The notes under the pieces were generated by a model. That model worked only from the letters and a program-made list of their open reading frames with translations. It did not search any database and was not told the DNA's origin. From Prevotellaceae bacterium UBA1720 (GTDB taxonomy: Bacteria > Bacteroidota > Bacteroidia > Bacteroidales > Bacteroidaceae): a stretch of 15,114 nt of DNA. Location: positions 41,654 through 56,767 of the forward strand of contig DCIS01000112.1 of the NCBI GenBank assembly GCA_002317475.1, written 5' to 3'. Of this stretch, positions 6,282-14,800 are shown one piece after another. Every line of letters starts with the position of its first letter. The stretch's first letter is position 1. A program made the position numbers and the translations under genes.

Positions 6282-7115
6282 TTATTTCATTACTATGCTT
6301 GCAATTGCCTTTGCAGCCTGTTCCCTGCATCTTGAGAAACTGGGGAAATCATTAAAATCAATGATATACATCCTACCCTGCTCGTCAATGATGGCATCAC
6401 CACCATAAACCGGCATTCTGGAGGCCCTTGCGGCACCATCAACCAAAGACTTCAAAACACCTACTTCGAATGGATAACCATGTTCCTTGCCATTAATTTC
6501 CTCCAAGCCAAATTTTGAGAAACCCTCGTAGGCATAATTCCAGTCAAAGAAGTCCGTACCCTCAACACCATAAAACTTGATTAGGTCACCTGCCAGATGC
6601 TGCTGCACTACAAAACGTTCCAAACCTCTCTCTTCGAAACTCTTCAGGACTGTCTCAGCCTCCTCTGGATTTGTGACATAGCTCGTATCCTCCTTGACTT
6701 GTGCACACCCGTCGCCTCTTTTTATCCATAAAGGGAAACTCACCTCACCATCACTGATTATCCCCTCTTTGCTATAAAGAGCACAAGCTGGCATGCTAAC
6801 TCCTTCACGCATAAAGGTTTTCATTAGGTCGTAACGGTTAGTTGTATCCATAATTCCCTGCAAAGGGTTCACGAACTTGGAATCACCATTCTTTTCTTTC
6901 AACCTCTCTATGACATCCAACTTTCGTTCCATACCAAACACACGATCGAAGGCAGAAAGATCAAAGTCCAGCTGAGTCAAGTCATTTTCACTGACAACCT
7001 CTACCTCATGGCCACACTTCTCCAACTCATCCCTTACTGCATAAAGGATAGCGGCATCACGATCAACCATGTTGGGCGAGAATTCTGCACTGCGAAGTAT
7101 TCCTAGTATTCTCAT
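6282..7115 (-). CDS. ATP-grasp enzyme, inositol-phosphate-kinase-like
   Basis: A 277-residue cytoplasmic ATP-grasp protein. Visible elements are an N-terminal Rossmann-like part (MRILGILRSAEF, then alternating helices and strands to about residue 85), FPLWIKRGDG with ATP-binding Lys132, RFVVQQHLAGDLIKFYGVEG (167-186), where QQH and Lys180 correspond to the adenine and phosphate contacts, and GGDAIIDEQG followed by IIDFNDFPSF with Asp253 and Asn255 as Mg2+ ligands. The last motif resembles the DINxFPxY end of inositol 1,3,4-trisphosphate 5/6-kinases, though RimK- and Ddl-type ligases have related DxNxxPG ends. Its start overlaps the nucleotidyltransferase stop by four bases (ATGA), so the two are probably translated together. 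It could phosphorylate the head group or ligate an amino acid to it. The fold is well supported, the reaction is not. Confidence 0.75.
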   Translation of the reverse strand: MRILGILRSAEFSPNMVDRDAAILYAVRDELEKCGHEVEVVSENDLTQLDFDLSAFDRVFGMERKLDVIERLKEKNGDSKFVNPLQGIMDTTNRYDLMKTFMREGVSMPACALYSKEGIISDGEVSFPLWIKRGDGCAQVKEDTSYVTNPEEAETVLKSFEERGLERFVVQQHLAGDLIKFYGVEGTDFFDWNYAYEGFSKFGLEEINGKEHGYPFEVGVLKSLVDGAARASRMPVYGGDAIIDEQGRMYIIDFNDFPSFSRCREQAAKAIASIVMK

Positions 7116-7804
7116 GATGCTAAAAATTCCTCAGCCTTGACAATGTCACCAGCATGGTCTACATCCAATATCTTACTTAGGGGGTATGCCTTGATTGCCA
7201 AACCATCAGTTATCAACTGACGCTGGAAATTGCGCATACGACTCATGCCAGTGGATATGCAGTAGTCTAAAGTATTGAAAGCCTTTTCGTTGAGGCAATA
7301 GATACCGCCAGAGATGTATTTGCACTTTAGGTCGTCATGGAATCCTGTAATATTCATATCTTCATCCGTGGAGATATACAGAGGCTTTTCGTCGTCAATA
7401 TAGTCCGTAACAGCCATCAGCCCATCACCTTCATATTTCTTAAACTGGGCAATATACTGCTTGAATTCGTCTTCTCGGAAAATAGTATCAACTGTAGTCA
7501 AGCAGAATTTCCCCGCCCCTAACATAGGACGTAACTCATAGAAACTATGCATGGATGAGGGAGTAGTCTTAACAACCATTTTTATTCTGGAGTCAGACAT
7601 CTGCAATTCTCTAAGATGATTCTGAGTAAGGGGAGTAAGATTGTTGGTAATGATAACTATTTCTTCAGCATCGTTCTCACGAAAGATACGAATCAGGCGG
7701 TCGATCATCGCCTCGCCATGTATTTTCACCAAAGGTTTTGGAAGTTCAACTCCTTCTTGAGCAAGGCGAGAACCTTCGCCAGCTGCCAGTATTGCAAATT
7801 TCAT
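7112..7804 (-). CDS. Sugar/polyol-phosphate nucleotidyltransferase
   Basis: A 230-residue NTP_transferase-type enzyme that joins a phosphorylated sugar or polyol to a nucleotide. It opens with the pyrophosphorylase signature LAAGEGSRL (6-14) and PKPLVKI (22-28, catalytic Lys23). Further motifs are TTVD with metal-binding Asp106, SGGIY at 165-169, and DVDHAGD at 214-220, whose Asp residues complete the metal site. Compact size and no left-handed beta-helix tail argue against GlmU or GlgC types and fit inositol-1-phosphate cytidylyltransferase, MobA-like or LicC-like enzymes. I start at the ATG at 7804, directly before the signature; the longer frame to 7873 would overlap the flippase-like gene. 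It lies 46 bp after that gene and overlaps the ATP-grasp gene by four bases. Pairing with a CDP-alcohol transferase suggests the product is a CDP-polyol. Confidence 0.85.
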   Translation of the reverse strand: MKFAILAAGEGSRLAQEGVELPKPLVKIHGEAMIDRLIRIFRENDAEEIVIITNNLTPLTQNHLRELQMSDSRIKMVVKTTPSSMHSFYELRPMLGAGKFCLTTVDTIFREDEFKQYIAQFKKYEGDGLMAVTDYIDDEKPLYISTDEDMNITGFHDDLKCKYISGGIYCLNEKAFNTLDYCISTGMSRMRNFQRQLITDGLAIKAYPLSKILDVDHAGDIVKAEEFLAS

Positions 7805-7850
7805 AATTAACTCTGTGTCAAAAGTAAAGAAACGAATAGGTGTTACCTGA

Positions 7851-8867
7851 CTATTTCTGAGGAGGGTTGCCAATCCTCATCAGGATGAGTCCTACAGCAG
7901 TCCAGAACAACTCCCTGACTCTGCATATCAACGAGATGAATATACCTATGGAGTTGGTCAATCCCATCTGGGATGTCGACATTGCGAAACCGCCCTCACG
8001 TCCACCTATTTGCATAGGGAAGAAAAAGAGCAGATTAGCAAATAGTGAGGTAAATGCTAAGATTAGGAAAGCATAGACAAACCCTAGGAAACCATCATTT
8101 ACACCAAACAGCAACATTACAAAGTAGATCTCAAAACTCTGAAAAATTCGTCCGATATATTCAAGAAACAAGGAAGCAAAGAAACTACGCTTGTTCTGTC
8201 CATGAAGTTCTGAAATTTGTCTGTCCACCTTCTTAAGGTCTTCCGTGTGCGATTCACGAAAACGCATTGCCCATTTTTTCAGACCGGGTATTTTACAAAC
8301 AAAATCTATCAACTTGACCACCATCCCATTCTTGTATCCTTTTATAAAAAGATAGATACCCGCAAAACAAAAAACGGTCATCAGGAAGAGTATCAGTCCC
8401 ATTCCCGGACCTAAAGACAGGTGGCCAAGCAGGACAAGTATCAAATAGGTGAAGATAGAAGTCAACCAAAACCAGAAATGCGAGAAAATATGCATCATGG
8501 AGAATAGCACCACAGATGAGGTAGCACGCTGACCACCAACGTATGGGGTCAGTTCCATGATCTTGTATGGTTCGCCACCCAACAAACCAACAGGAGTGGC
8601 ACAGTTCAAGGCAAAACCCGTGATGGTCAGTTTAAGTAAACGCCAAAAAGATACAGGGCAATCTCCGGAACCTTTTAGGATTATCTTCCACGTCAGAGCA
8701 TTCATGGAATACAAGCCACCCCAAAGGACTATGATAGCCACCAGCCAGTACCCTGCCTTCTGAATATTCTGCCAAAGATCAGCAAAACTGACATCAAAAG
8801 TCAGGCACATGACAACGATAGCAGCCAAGCCTATAAGGAAAAATATGTTTCTTACTTTATTACTCAT
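7851..8867 (-). CDS. Flippase-like membrane protein (LPG_synthase_TM / AglD-MprF-like)
   Basis: A 338-residue integral inner-membrane protein with about eight hydrophobic segments. It belongs to the lysylphosphatidylglycerol-synthase transmembrane family, which covers the flippase half of MprF and archaeal AglD-type proteins. Family hallmarks are GFALNCATPVGLLGGEPYKI near residues 84-103, where polar and glycine residues sit inside the membrane, and LLFFFPMQIGGREGGF at 279-294. There is no C-terminal aminoacyltransferase domain, so it is not a full MprF. A charged loop of about 35 residues (195-230) splits the two halves. It starts six bases after the DUF5686 gene. In the operon it is the natural candidate for moving the lipid product or its precursor across the inner membrane; that role is inferred from family and context. 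Confidence 0.82.
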   Translation of the reverse strand: MSNKVRNIFFLIGLAAIVVMCLTFDVSFADLWQNIQKAGYWLVAIIVLWGGLYSMNALTWKIILKGSGDCPVSFWRLLKLTITGFALNCATPVGLLGGEPYKIMELTPYVGGQRATSSVVLFSMMHIFSHFWFWLTSIFTYLILVLLGHLSLGPGMGLILFLMTVFCFAGIYLFIKGYKNGMVVKLIDFVCKIPGLKKWAMRFRESHTEDLKKVDRQISELHGQNKRSFFASLFLEYIGRIFQSFEIYFVMLLFGVNDGFLGFVYAFLILAFTSLFANLLFFFPMQIGGREGGFAMSTSQMGLTNSIGIFISLICRVRELFWTAVGLILMRIGNPPQK

Positions 8868-8873
8868 AAGGAA

Positions 8874-11567
8874 TCAGAACGAGGCTCTAAACATAAATCG
8901 TATTCCCCAGCGTTGGGTCGATGGAGTGTTGTAAGTCAATCGGTGCACGTACTCCACATGCAGCAGTTTAAAGATATTATGAATTCCGGCTATTACCTCA
9001 ACGTATGGACGCTGAACATCCATCAACTGGCCGTTATACGTAAAGACGCCATCTTGATCGAAATGTCCAGGGAAGTAATACAAGTCAGAATCATCAGCAT
9101 TTTGTGCAAGGAAAGGATTGTTTTTGTCTGACAAATAACCCCAATACATATTGCAGCCTAGATATTCACGCCACTTCAGTTTCTTAAGCAGAGGAATACG
9201 GTTGAATATCTTTCCGTTCAAATCCCATGACATCAGGATGGTGGCATTACGATCCGTGACAAACTCCATATTGTCAATCAGATTGAACGTGTAGTCTTCC
9301 ATGATATATGAAAGGTTGGCAACAGGATAGCACAGCAAAGGGAAGGGAACCTTATTCCACTGGCATTGAGCCTTCATGTACAGGTCAAACTTACCCCATG
9401 TCTTCAGCCAGAAACGCTTGTAAACTGTAAAATCAGTTAAGTTGTAGTTATATTCGCCTCCCAAAAGACCTTTGACACCCATTGTATGTGACACGCCCCA
9501 GATAGGTGAGTCAAAGTTGGTCTTCAAACGGCGCTGCTTGGTGTTAATCCAAGATGCCCCAGGCTGATATTCGAAAGCAACCGAGAAATCAGTTGTGGTG
9601 AGATACTGCTTGTTGGCCATGGAAAGATTAGCCTGTGTATTCTGCTCGGGTAGAGGGTAATAGTTCCCTTCTGCATCCACTTGATCGAGACGGGAAGTAC
9701 CATCCTGAGTGGCAGTGTGCAAGGGCTGGAAGAAAAGATTGCCTGCTCCCTCCTGACGTTCACGACGAGCAGTGGCAACAAGGTGCATGCCATTCTCCCA
9801 TTCGCGGTCGTACTGCATTTGCATACGCTGGATGTATGCCATGTGCTCAACCTTTGTCCACTTGAGCGAAGTGAAGACATTATCCTTGTCGGTCTGGATA
9901 AAACGGTCACTGGGTGCTATGACATCATAGAAATAGCTTGCTGATATATTGCTCTTGGGGAACTCACGGGGCAGGTAATCCTTAGGATTGATGGAATAGG
10001 TCAACTCTGCCAGTCCCTTGAATTTCTTGTCACCAAAACCATAGCCAAAATAACCCCTTCCAAACCAATGCTTACTCAAATTGGCAGTAGTCTGAGCGCT
10101 GGCTCTGAGTTTGAAGCCTTCGACAAAATTCTGTGTGAACGTGGTGTTGATGGGACCGATATCCACCTTGCTTGGCTTGTGAGGGTCGATGCTAGTTTCC
10201 ACAAAGTTCTCAATGAAAGCTTTGCCCACCCACAATATTGCCTTAAAGCCTTTGATGCTCTCAATACGTTGCATGAAAAGATCCATTTGGCTTTCGCTGG
10301 TTGACAAAGGCGTAGGACGTTGCTCCTCCCAAAACTCCTCGTCACGCATTTTGGCAGAACTCTCAATCTTTGTATCTCCCTTGATCTTGAAACTTCGGTC
10401 AGGGATATCACTGAAATCATAACCAGAATAACGAACAGTACGCTCCACCTGGAATTTGCTTAGCCAAGACGTCAGTTTAAGCTGCAGGATCATCTTGTTA
10501 TCCACTACCACCTGCTCGCCCGAAGGCAGAGGGGCAAAATCCTGAATAATATCCATGTGGTCGACAAAGTTCACATCGCTACGACTGGGAATGCCCAACT
10601 GTACACGTTTAATCTGCCAAGTGCTGTCTGCCAGAATCCACAGGGTACCGGAGAAACCGAAATCCTGATCATTGTTCGGGCCAAATTCCACCGTATAGCA
10701 CTTCTGCTTGTCAATCATTACCGTATCAGCAAGGAAATATCGATAGAACTTGATAGCACCAGATGCAATAGGACTAGTAAAGGGATACTGGAGTAATCGG
10801 ACTTCATCTTTGTAAATGTCGACATCAGTGAAACAATCATCCATAAAGGAATTAACGATGTCACCGGTATTGATCAAGTCTGTCACGCCCTCGCTACGAT
10901 CACCTACAACGATCGTTTTCTCGCTCTTGGGGTTCTTACGATAAATAACATGGCTGACCTTCTCGTCAATTGTCAAAGGAAGGATCAATTTACCTGTTTC
11001 CTGACAAAGTTCAACATGCTCCTTCAAGAAAGGAAGAGCCTTGAAGTGTTCATCTTCAAATACTTTCTCCGTTACCTCGTTCATGGCCATTGTCATCTTC
11101 TCATATTTCATGTATGAGAGATAATCGTGTTGCTCACGAAGGTCACTCTGTTTCTTTGCCGCAATGACTTTCTCCATCATCGCCACGGCAGGATTGTCCT
11201 TACGGGTGTATTTCTTTTTCTTACCTGTCACCTCTACCTGAGCAAGATTGCTGGCAGTTTCCACCATCTTGACATTCAGCTTCTGGGATGAAGTGATATG
11301 GTAAATCTTGGTCTCGAAACCGATCATAGAAAACACAAGGTCTCCCTTTCGATAACGGATCTTGTATTGTCCTTTCAAGTCACTTGCCACCAAGGTACGC
11401 TTATCGTCTTGATAAAACACACGTGCTCCAGGCAAAGTTTCACCCGTTGCAGCATCAGTGATAATCCCCTGAACATACTGGGCACTGACATGCAGGCCGC
11501 AAAGCAGCATCAGAGTAAGCAAAAAGAAGAGTCTACAAAATGTATTCTGATGAACCTTATTGTTCAT
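8874..11567 (-). CDS. Outer-membrane barrel protein with CarboxypepD_reg-like and DUF5686 domains
   Basis: An 897-residue exported protein. Residues 1-29 form a signal peptide, with a basic start, LLTLMLLCGL core and cleavage expected after VSA before Gln30. Residues 31-115 are a CarboxypepD_reg-like beta-sandwich (VQGIITDAATGETLPGARV, GQYKIRY, FSMIGFETK), as found at the front of TonB-dependent receptors. The rest matches the DUF5686 family: a basic KKKKYTRKDNPAV linker, then long runs of alternating beta-strands ending in RFMFRASF, with the terminal Phe typical of outer-membrane barrels. There is no plug domain, so it is not a SusC receptor. I start at the ATG at 11567; a TTG two codons upstream is less likely. 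It leads the seven-gene operon, 28 bp after a probable transcription start. The function of DUF5686 proteins is unknown; here a link to envelope lipid export or assembly is possible. Confidence 0.87.
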   Translation of the reverse strand: MNNKVHQNTFCRLFFLLTLMLLCGLHVSAQYVQGIITDAATGETLPGARVFYQDDKRTLVASDLKGQYKIRYRKGDLVFSMIGFETKIYHITSSQKLNVKMVETASNLAQVEVTGKKKKYTRKDNPAVAMMEKVIAAKKQSDLREQHDYLSYMKYEKMTMAMNEVTEKVFEDEHFKALPFLKEHVELCQETGKLILPLTIDEKVSHVIYRKNPKSEKTIVVGDRSEGVTDLINTGDIVNSFMDDCFTDVDIYKDEVRLLQYPFTSPIASGAIKFYRYFLADTVMIDKQKCYTVEFGPNNDQDFGFSGTLWILADSTWQIKRVQLGIPSRSDVNFVDHMDIIQDFAPLPSGEQVVVDNKMILQLKLTSWLSKFQVERTVRYSGYDFSDIPDRSFKIKGDTKIESSAKMRDEEFWEEQRPTPLSTSESQMDLFMQRIESIKGFKAILWVGKAFIENFVETSIDPHKPSKVDIGPINTTFTQNFVEGFKLRASAQTTANLSKHWFGRGYFGYGFGDKKFKGLAELTYSINPKDYLPREFPKSNISASYFYDVIAPSDRFIQTDKDNVFTSLKWTKVEHMAYIQRMQMQYDREWENGMHLVATARRERQEGAGNLFFQPLHTATQDGTSRLDQVDAEGNYYPLPEQNTQANLSMANKQYLTTTDFSVAFEYQPGASWINTKQRRLKTNFDSPIWGVSHTMGVKGLLGGEYNYNLTDFTVYKRFWLKTWGKFDLYMKAQCQWNKVPFPLLCYPVANLSYIMEDYTFNLIDNMEFVTDRNATILMSWDLNGKIFNRIPLLKKLKWREYLGCNMYWGYLSDKNNPFLAQNADDSDLYYFPGHFDQDGVFTYNGQLMDVQRPYVEVIAGIHNIFKLLHVEYVHRLTYNTPSTQRWGIRFMFRASF

Positions 11568-11601
11568 ATTCAATCTATTCTATTCTACATCTAAAAACAT
11601 G

Positions 11602-11609
11602 CAAAGTTA
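11602..11609 (-). promoter_or_regulatory. -7 element for the seven-gene operon
   Basis: The minus strand reads TAACTTTG, then CATGTTTTTAG. Transcription would begin near 11595, about 28 nt before the ATG of the DUF5686 gene. The -33 position is only weakly matched (TTT at 21 bp spacing). No equally good element with a sensible leader was seen before any of the six downstream genes, so this promoter probably serves the whole operon. Confidence 0.65.
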
Positions 11610-11773
11610 CATTTTTTTGCCGAGATGGGGAAATATAGTAGACTAAAAGACGTATTTTGTGGCAATATAGAACAATTCAAACGCATCAAACATGCCAATC
11701 GAACAAAAAAGGACCATAACACACAATACAAACCTTTGGTTTGAAGCTGAAGACTTTCAGGAATGGCATAAAC
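11610..11773. other. Spacer between rpoC terminator hairpin and operon promoter
   Basis: AT-rich sequence with no credible gene. It marks the rpoC-proximal junction of the accessory block. I looked for flanking direct repeats, a tRNA fragment or transposase remnant that would show how the block arrived, and see none. Confidence 0.4.
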
Positions 11774-11806
11774 GACAAAGGGAAGAGTTTACCCCTTCCC
11801 TTTGTC
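11774..11806 (-). terminator. Stem-loop after rpoC, probable terminator
   Basis: GACAAAGGGAAG (11774-11785) and CTTCCCTTTGTC (11795-11806) form a perfect 12-bp stem with a nine-base loop, ending 35 bp past the rpoC stop. The minus strand continues GTTTATGCC, so there is no strong U-run; the hairpin may need Rho or may mainly protect the 3' end. A smaller hairpin, ACACA (11815-11819) with TGTGT (11824-11828), lies just before it. The location makes an rpoC terminator the simplest reading. Confidence 0.65.
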
Positions 11807-11841
11807 TATTTGAAACACACTAATGTGTCTATGATGTTGAA

Positions 11842-14800
11842 TTAATCCAAATCGTCGTCAGCGTATTCTAGGATTGACTTTCGGTTAGCAAGCACACGAT
11901 CGTAATCCTCCTTGCTACCTACAACAATCTTATCGAATTCGCGCAAACCGGTACCTGCAGGAATCAAGTGACCACAGATAACGTTCTCCTTCATACCCTC
12001 CAGACGATCGCTCTTGCCATTGATTGCAGCATCGTTGAGGACCTTGGTGGTCTCCTGGAATGATGCAGCCGACATGAAGCTGCTGGTCTGCAATGCTGCA
12101 CGGGTGATACCCTGCAGAATCTGGGTAGAGGTTGCGGGGATAGCATCGCGTACGACAACAGGCTTGAGGTCACGACGCTTAAGCTGTGAGTTCTCGTCAC
12201 GAAGCTTACGAGCGGTAACGATCTGACCTTTCTGCATAGTTTCAGAATCGCCAGCATCTACGACATACTTCTTACCCCAGATACGGTCGTTCTCCTCGGC
12301 AAAGTCAAGTTTATCAACAATCTGCAACTCAAGGAAGTTGGTATCACCAGGTTCGTTAATCTGTACCTTACGCATCATCTGACGAACGATAACCTCAAAG
12401 TGCTTATCGTTAATCTTTACACCCTGCAGACGATATACATCCTGCACCTCGTTCACGATATACTCTTGAACAGCGGTTGGACCCTTAATGGCAAGGATGT
12501 CAGCGGGAGTAATAGCACCATCAGACAGAGGAGTACCGGCACGTACATAATCGTCATCCTGTACCAGAATCTGCTTTGACAGAGGCACAAGGTACTTCTT
12601 TTCCTCACCTACCTTTGGAACGATAGTAATCTCGCGGTTTCCGCGCTTCAGCTTACCCATCTTAACCTCACCATCGACCTCGGCAACAATTGCGGGGTTA
12701 CTTGGGTTACGGGCCTCAAAGAGCTCGGTAACACGAGGCAGACCACCGGTAATATCACCTGCAGTACCTTGAGCACGAGGAATCTTTACCAAAACATCAC
12801 CAGGCTTCACAATCTGCTGATCTTCAACAGAGATATGTCCGCCAATGGGGAAGTTATAAGTACGGATTATGTCACCGTTCTCATCTAAGATACTTGCTGT
12901 GGGGACTTTGGTCTTGTCACGAGACTCGATAACGATCAACTCACGCAAACCTGTGGTTTCATCGACATCAGCACGATAGGTTACACCCTCGATAACATTC
13001 TCGAAAGCAACCTTACCTGCAGACTCGGTAACAATTACGTTGTTAAATGGATCCCACTTAGCAACAACATCGCCCTTGGCAACAACTTCATCTGGCTTCT
13101 TGTACAAGAGTGAACCATAAGGAATGTTCTGAGCAAAGAGAACGATACCGGTATGTACATCAACAAAGCGGACCTCAGCCAGACGGCCTACTACGGTCTG
13201 TGCTGCCTTACCCTCATCGTCAACGCAATCAACTGTCTTCAACTCATCGAACTCAAGCTTAGCATCGTACTTAGCCTTGATCATAGCGTTTGCGGCTGCG
13301 TTACCAGCCACACCACCGGCGTGGAACGTACGGAGGGTCAACTGGGTACCAGGCTCACCGATAGACTGGGCAGCAATGACACCAACAGCCTCACCCATCT
13401 GAACCATACGGCTTGAAGCCAGGTTGCGACCGTAGCACTTCATACATACACCCTTCTTGCTTTCGCAAGTGAGCACTGAACGAATCTCTACACTTTCGAT
13501 TGGGCTATCCTCAATCTCCTGTGCCTTGTCCTCTGTGATCTCTTCACCAGAAGCAACGATTACCTTGCCGGTTGAGGGATGGATAACATCGTGTACTGAA
13601 ACACGACCGAGGATACGCTCATATAGTGAACTGATCACCTCATCACCATTCTTCAAGGCAGTACATACGAGACCACGGAGGGTGCCACAGTCAACCTCAT
13701 TGATAATCACGTCATGACTGACGTCAACCAAACGACGAGTCAAGTATCCAGCATCGGCAGTCTTCAATGCGGTATCGGCAAGACCCTTACGAGCACCGTG
13801 AGTAGAGATGAAGTACTCCAGCACGCTCATACCTTCCTTAAAGTTAGAAAGAATGGGGTTCTCGATAATCTGTGCCTCAGCACCTGCCTTCTGGGGCTTG
13901 GCCATCAAGCCACGCATACCAGACAACTGACTAATCTGACCAGCACTACCACGGGCACCAGAGTCAAGCATCATGTATACGGCATTGAAACCTTGGTCTG
14001 CCTCGCGCATGGTCTTCATCAAGATATCAGAGAGATCGTTGTTGACGTGAGTCCAAGTATCAATAACCTGATTGTAACGCTCCTTGTCGGTAATGAAACC
14101 CATACCGTAGTCACCTGCGATACGCTCAATTTCCTCATTACCCTTGCGCACAAGTTCCTCCTTCTCCTTTGGAATGATAATATCTCCCAAGTTGAACGAC
14201 AGACCACCTTCGTATGCCATCTTATAACCCAGATTCTTAATACCATCAAGGAACTCGCAAGCACGAGCCACACCGACAGTCTTGATTACATCGGTAATGA
14301 TGTTACGGAGGGTCTTCTTAGAGATTACATCGTTGAAATAACCTACCTCGGTAGGAATGATTTCATTTGCAATGATACGACCAACACTGGTCTCAACCAT
14401 ACGCTTACCGATAGTACCATCCTCCATCTTGTCGTCCACAATTACCTTTACAGGAGCGTGGAAATCCACGCGTTTCTCATTGAAGGCGATGATTGCCTCT
14501 TCAGGACCATAGAATGTCAGACCAGTGCCCTTAGCACCTGGACGCAACTTGGTAATATAGTAAAGACCCAATACCATATCCTGTGAGGGAACAGTGATAG
14601 GAGCACCATTGGCAGGATTCAAGATATTGTGGCTCTGGAGCATCAGAATCTGAGCCTCAAGAACAGCCTCATTGCTCAAAGGCAGATGCACGGCCATCTG
14701 GTCACCATCGAAGTCGGCGTTAAACGCTGTACATGCCAAAGGATGCAATTGAATTGCCTTACCCTCAATCATCTTTGGCTGGAAAGCCTGAATACCCAGA

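Noticed and set aside
7819..7826. TACTTTTG, a match to TAnnTTTG before the nucleotidyltransferase gene
   Set aside because: The leader would be only about 8 nt and no -33 box is present, so it is probably chance in AT-rich sequence.
7805..7873. Upstream start adding 23 residues to the nucleotidyltransferase
   Set aside because: It would overlap the end of the flippase-like gene, and family members begin just before the LAAGEGSRL signature, as the ATG at 7804 does.
11478..11567. Possible lipoprotein signal (Cys23 in LMLLCG) in the DUF5686 protein
   Set aside because: The residue before the Cys is Leu, not Gly, Ala or Ser, and a standard cleavage site VSA-Q follows six residues later.
13714..14586. 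290-codon open frame on the plus strand, antisense to rpoC
   Set aside because: It lies wholly opposite conserved rpoC codons, has low-complexity Thr/Leu-rich composition and matches no family I know. It is a shadow of rpoC codon bias.
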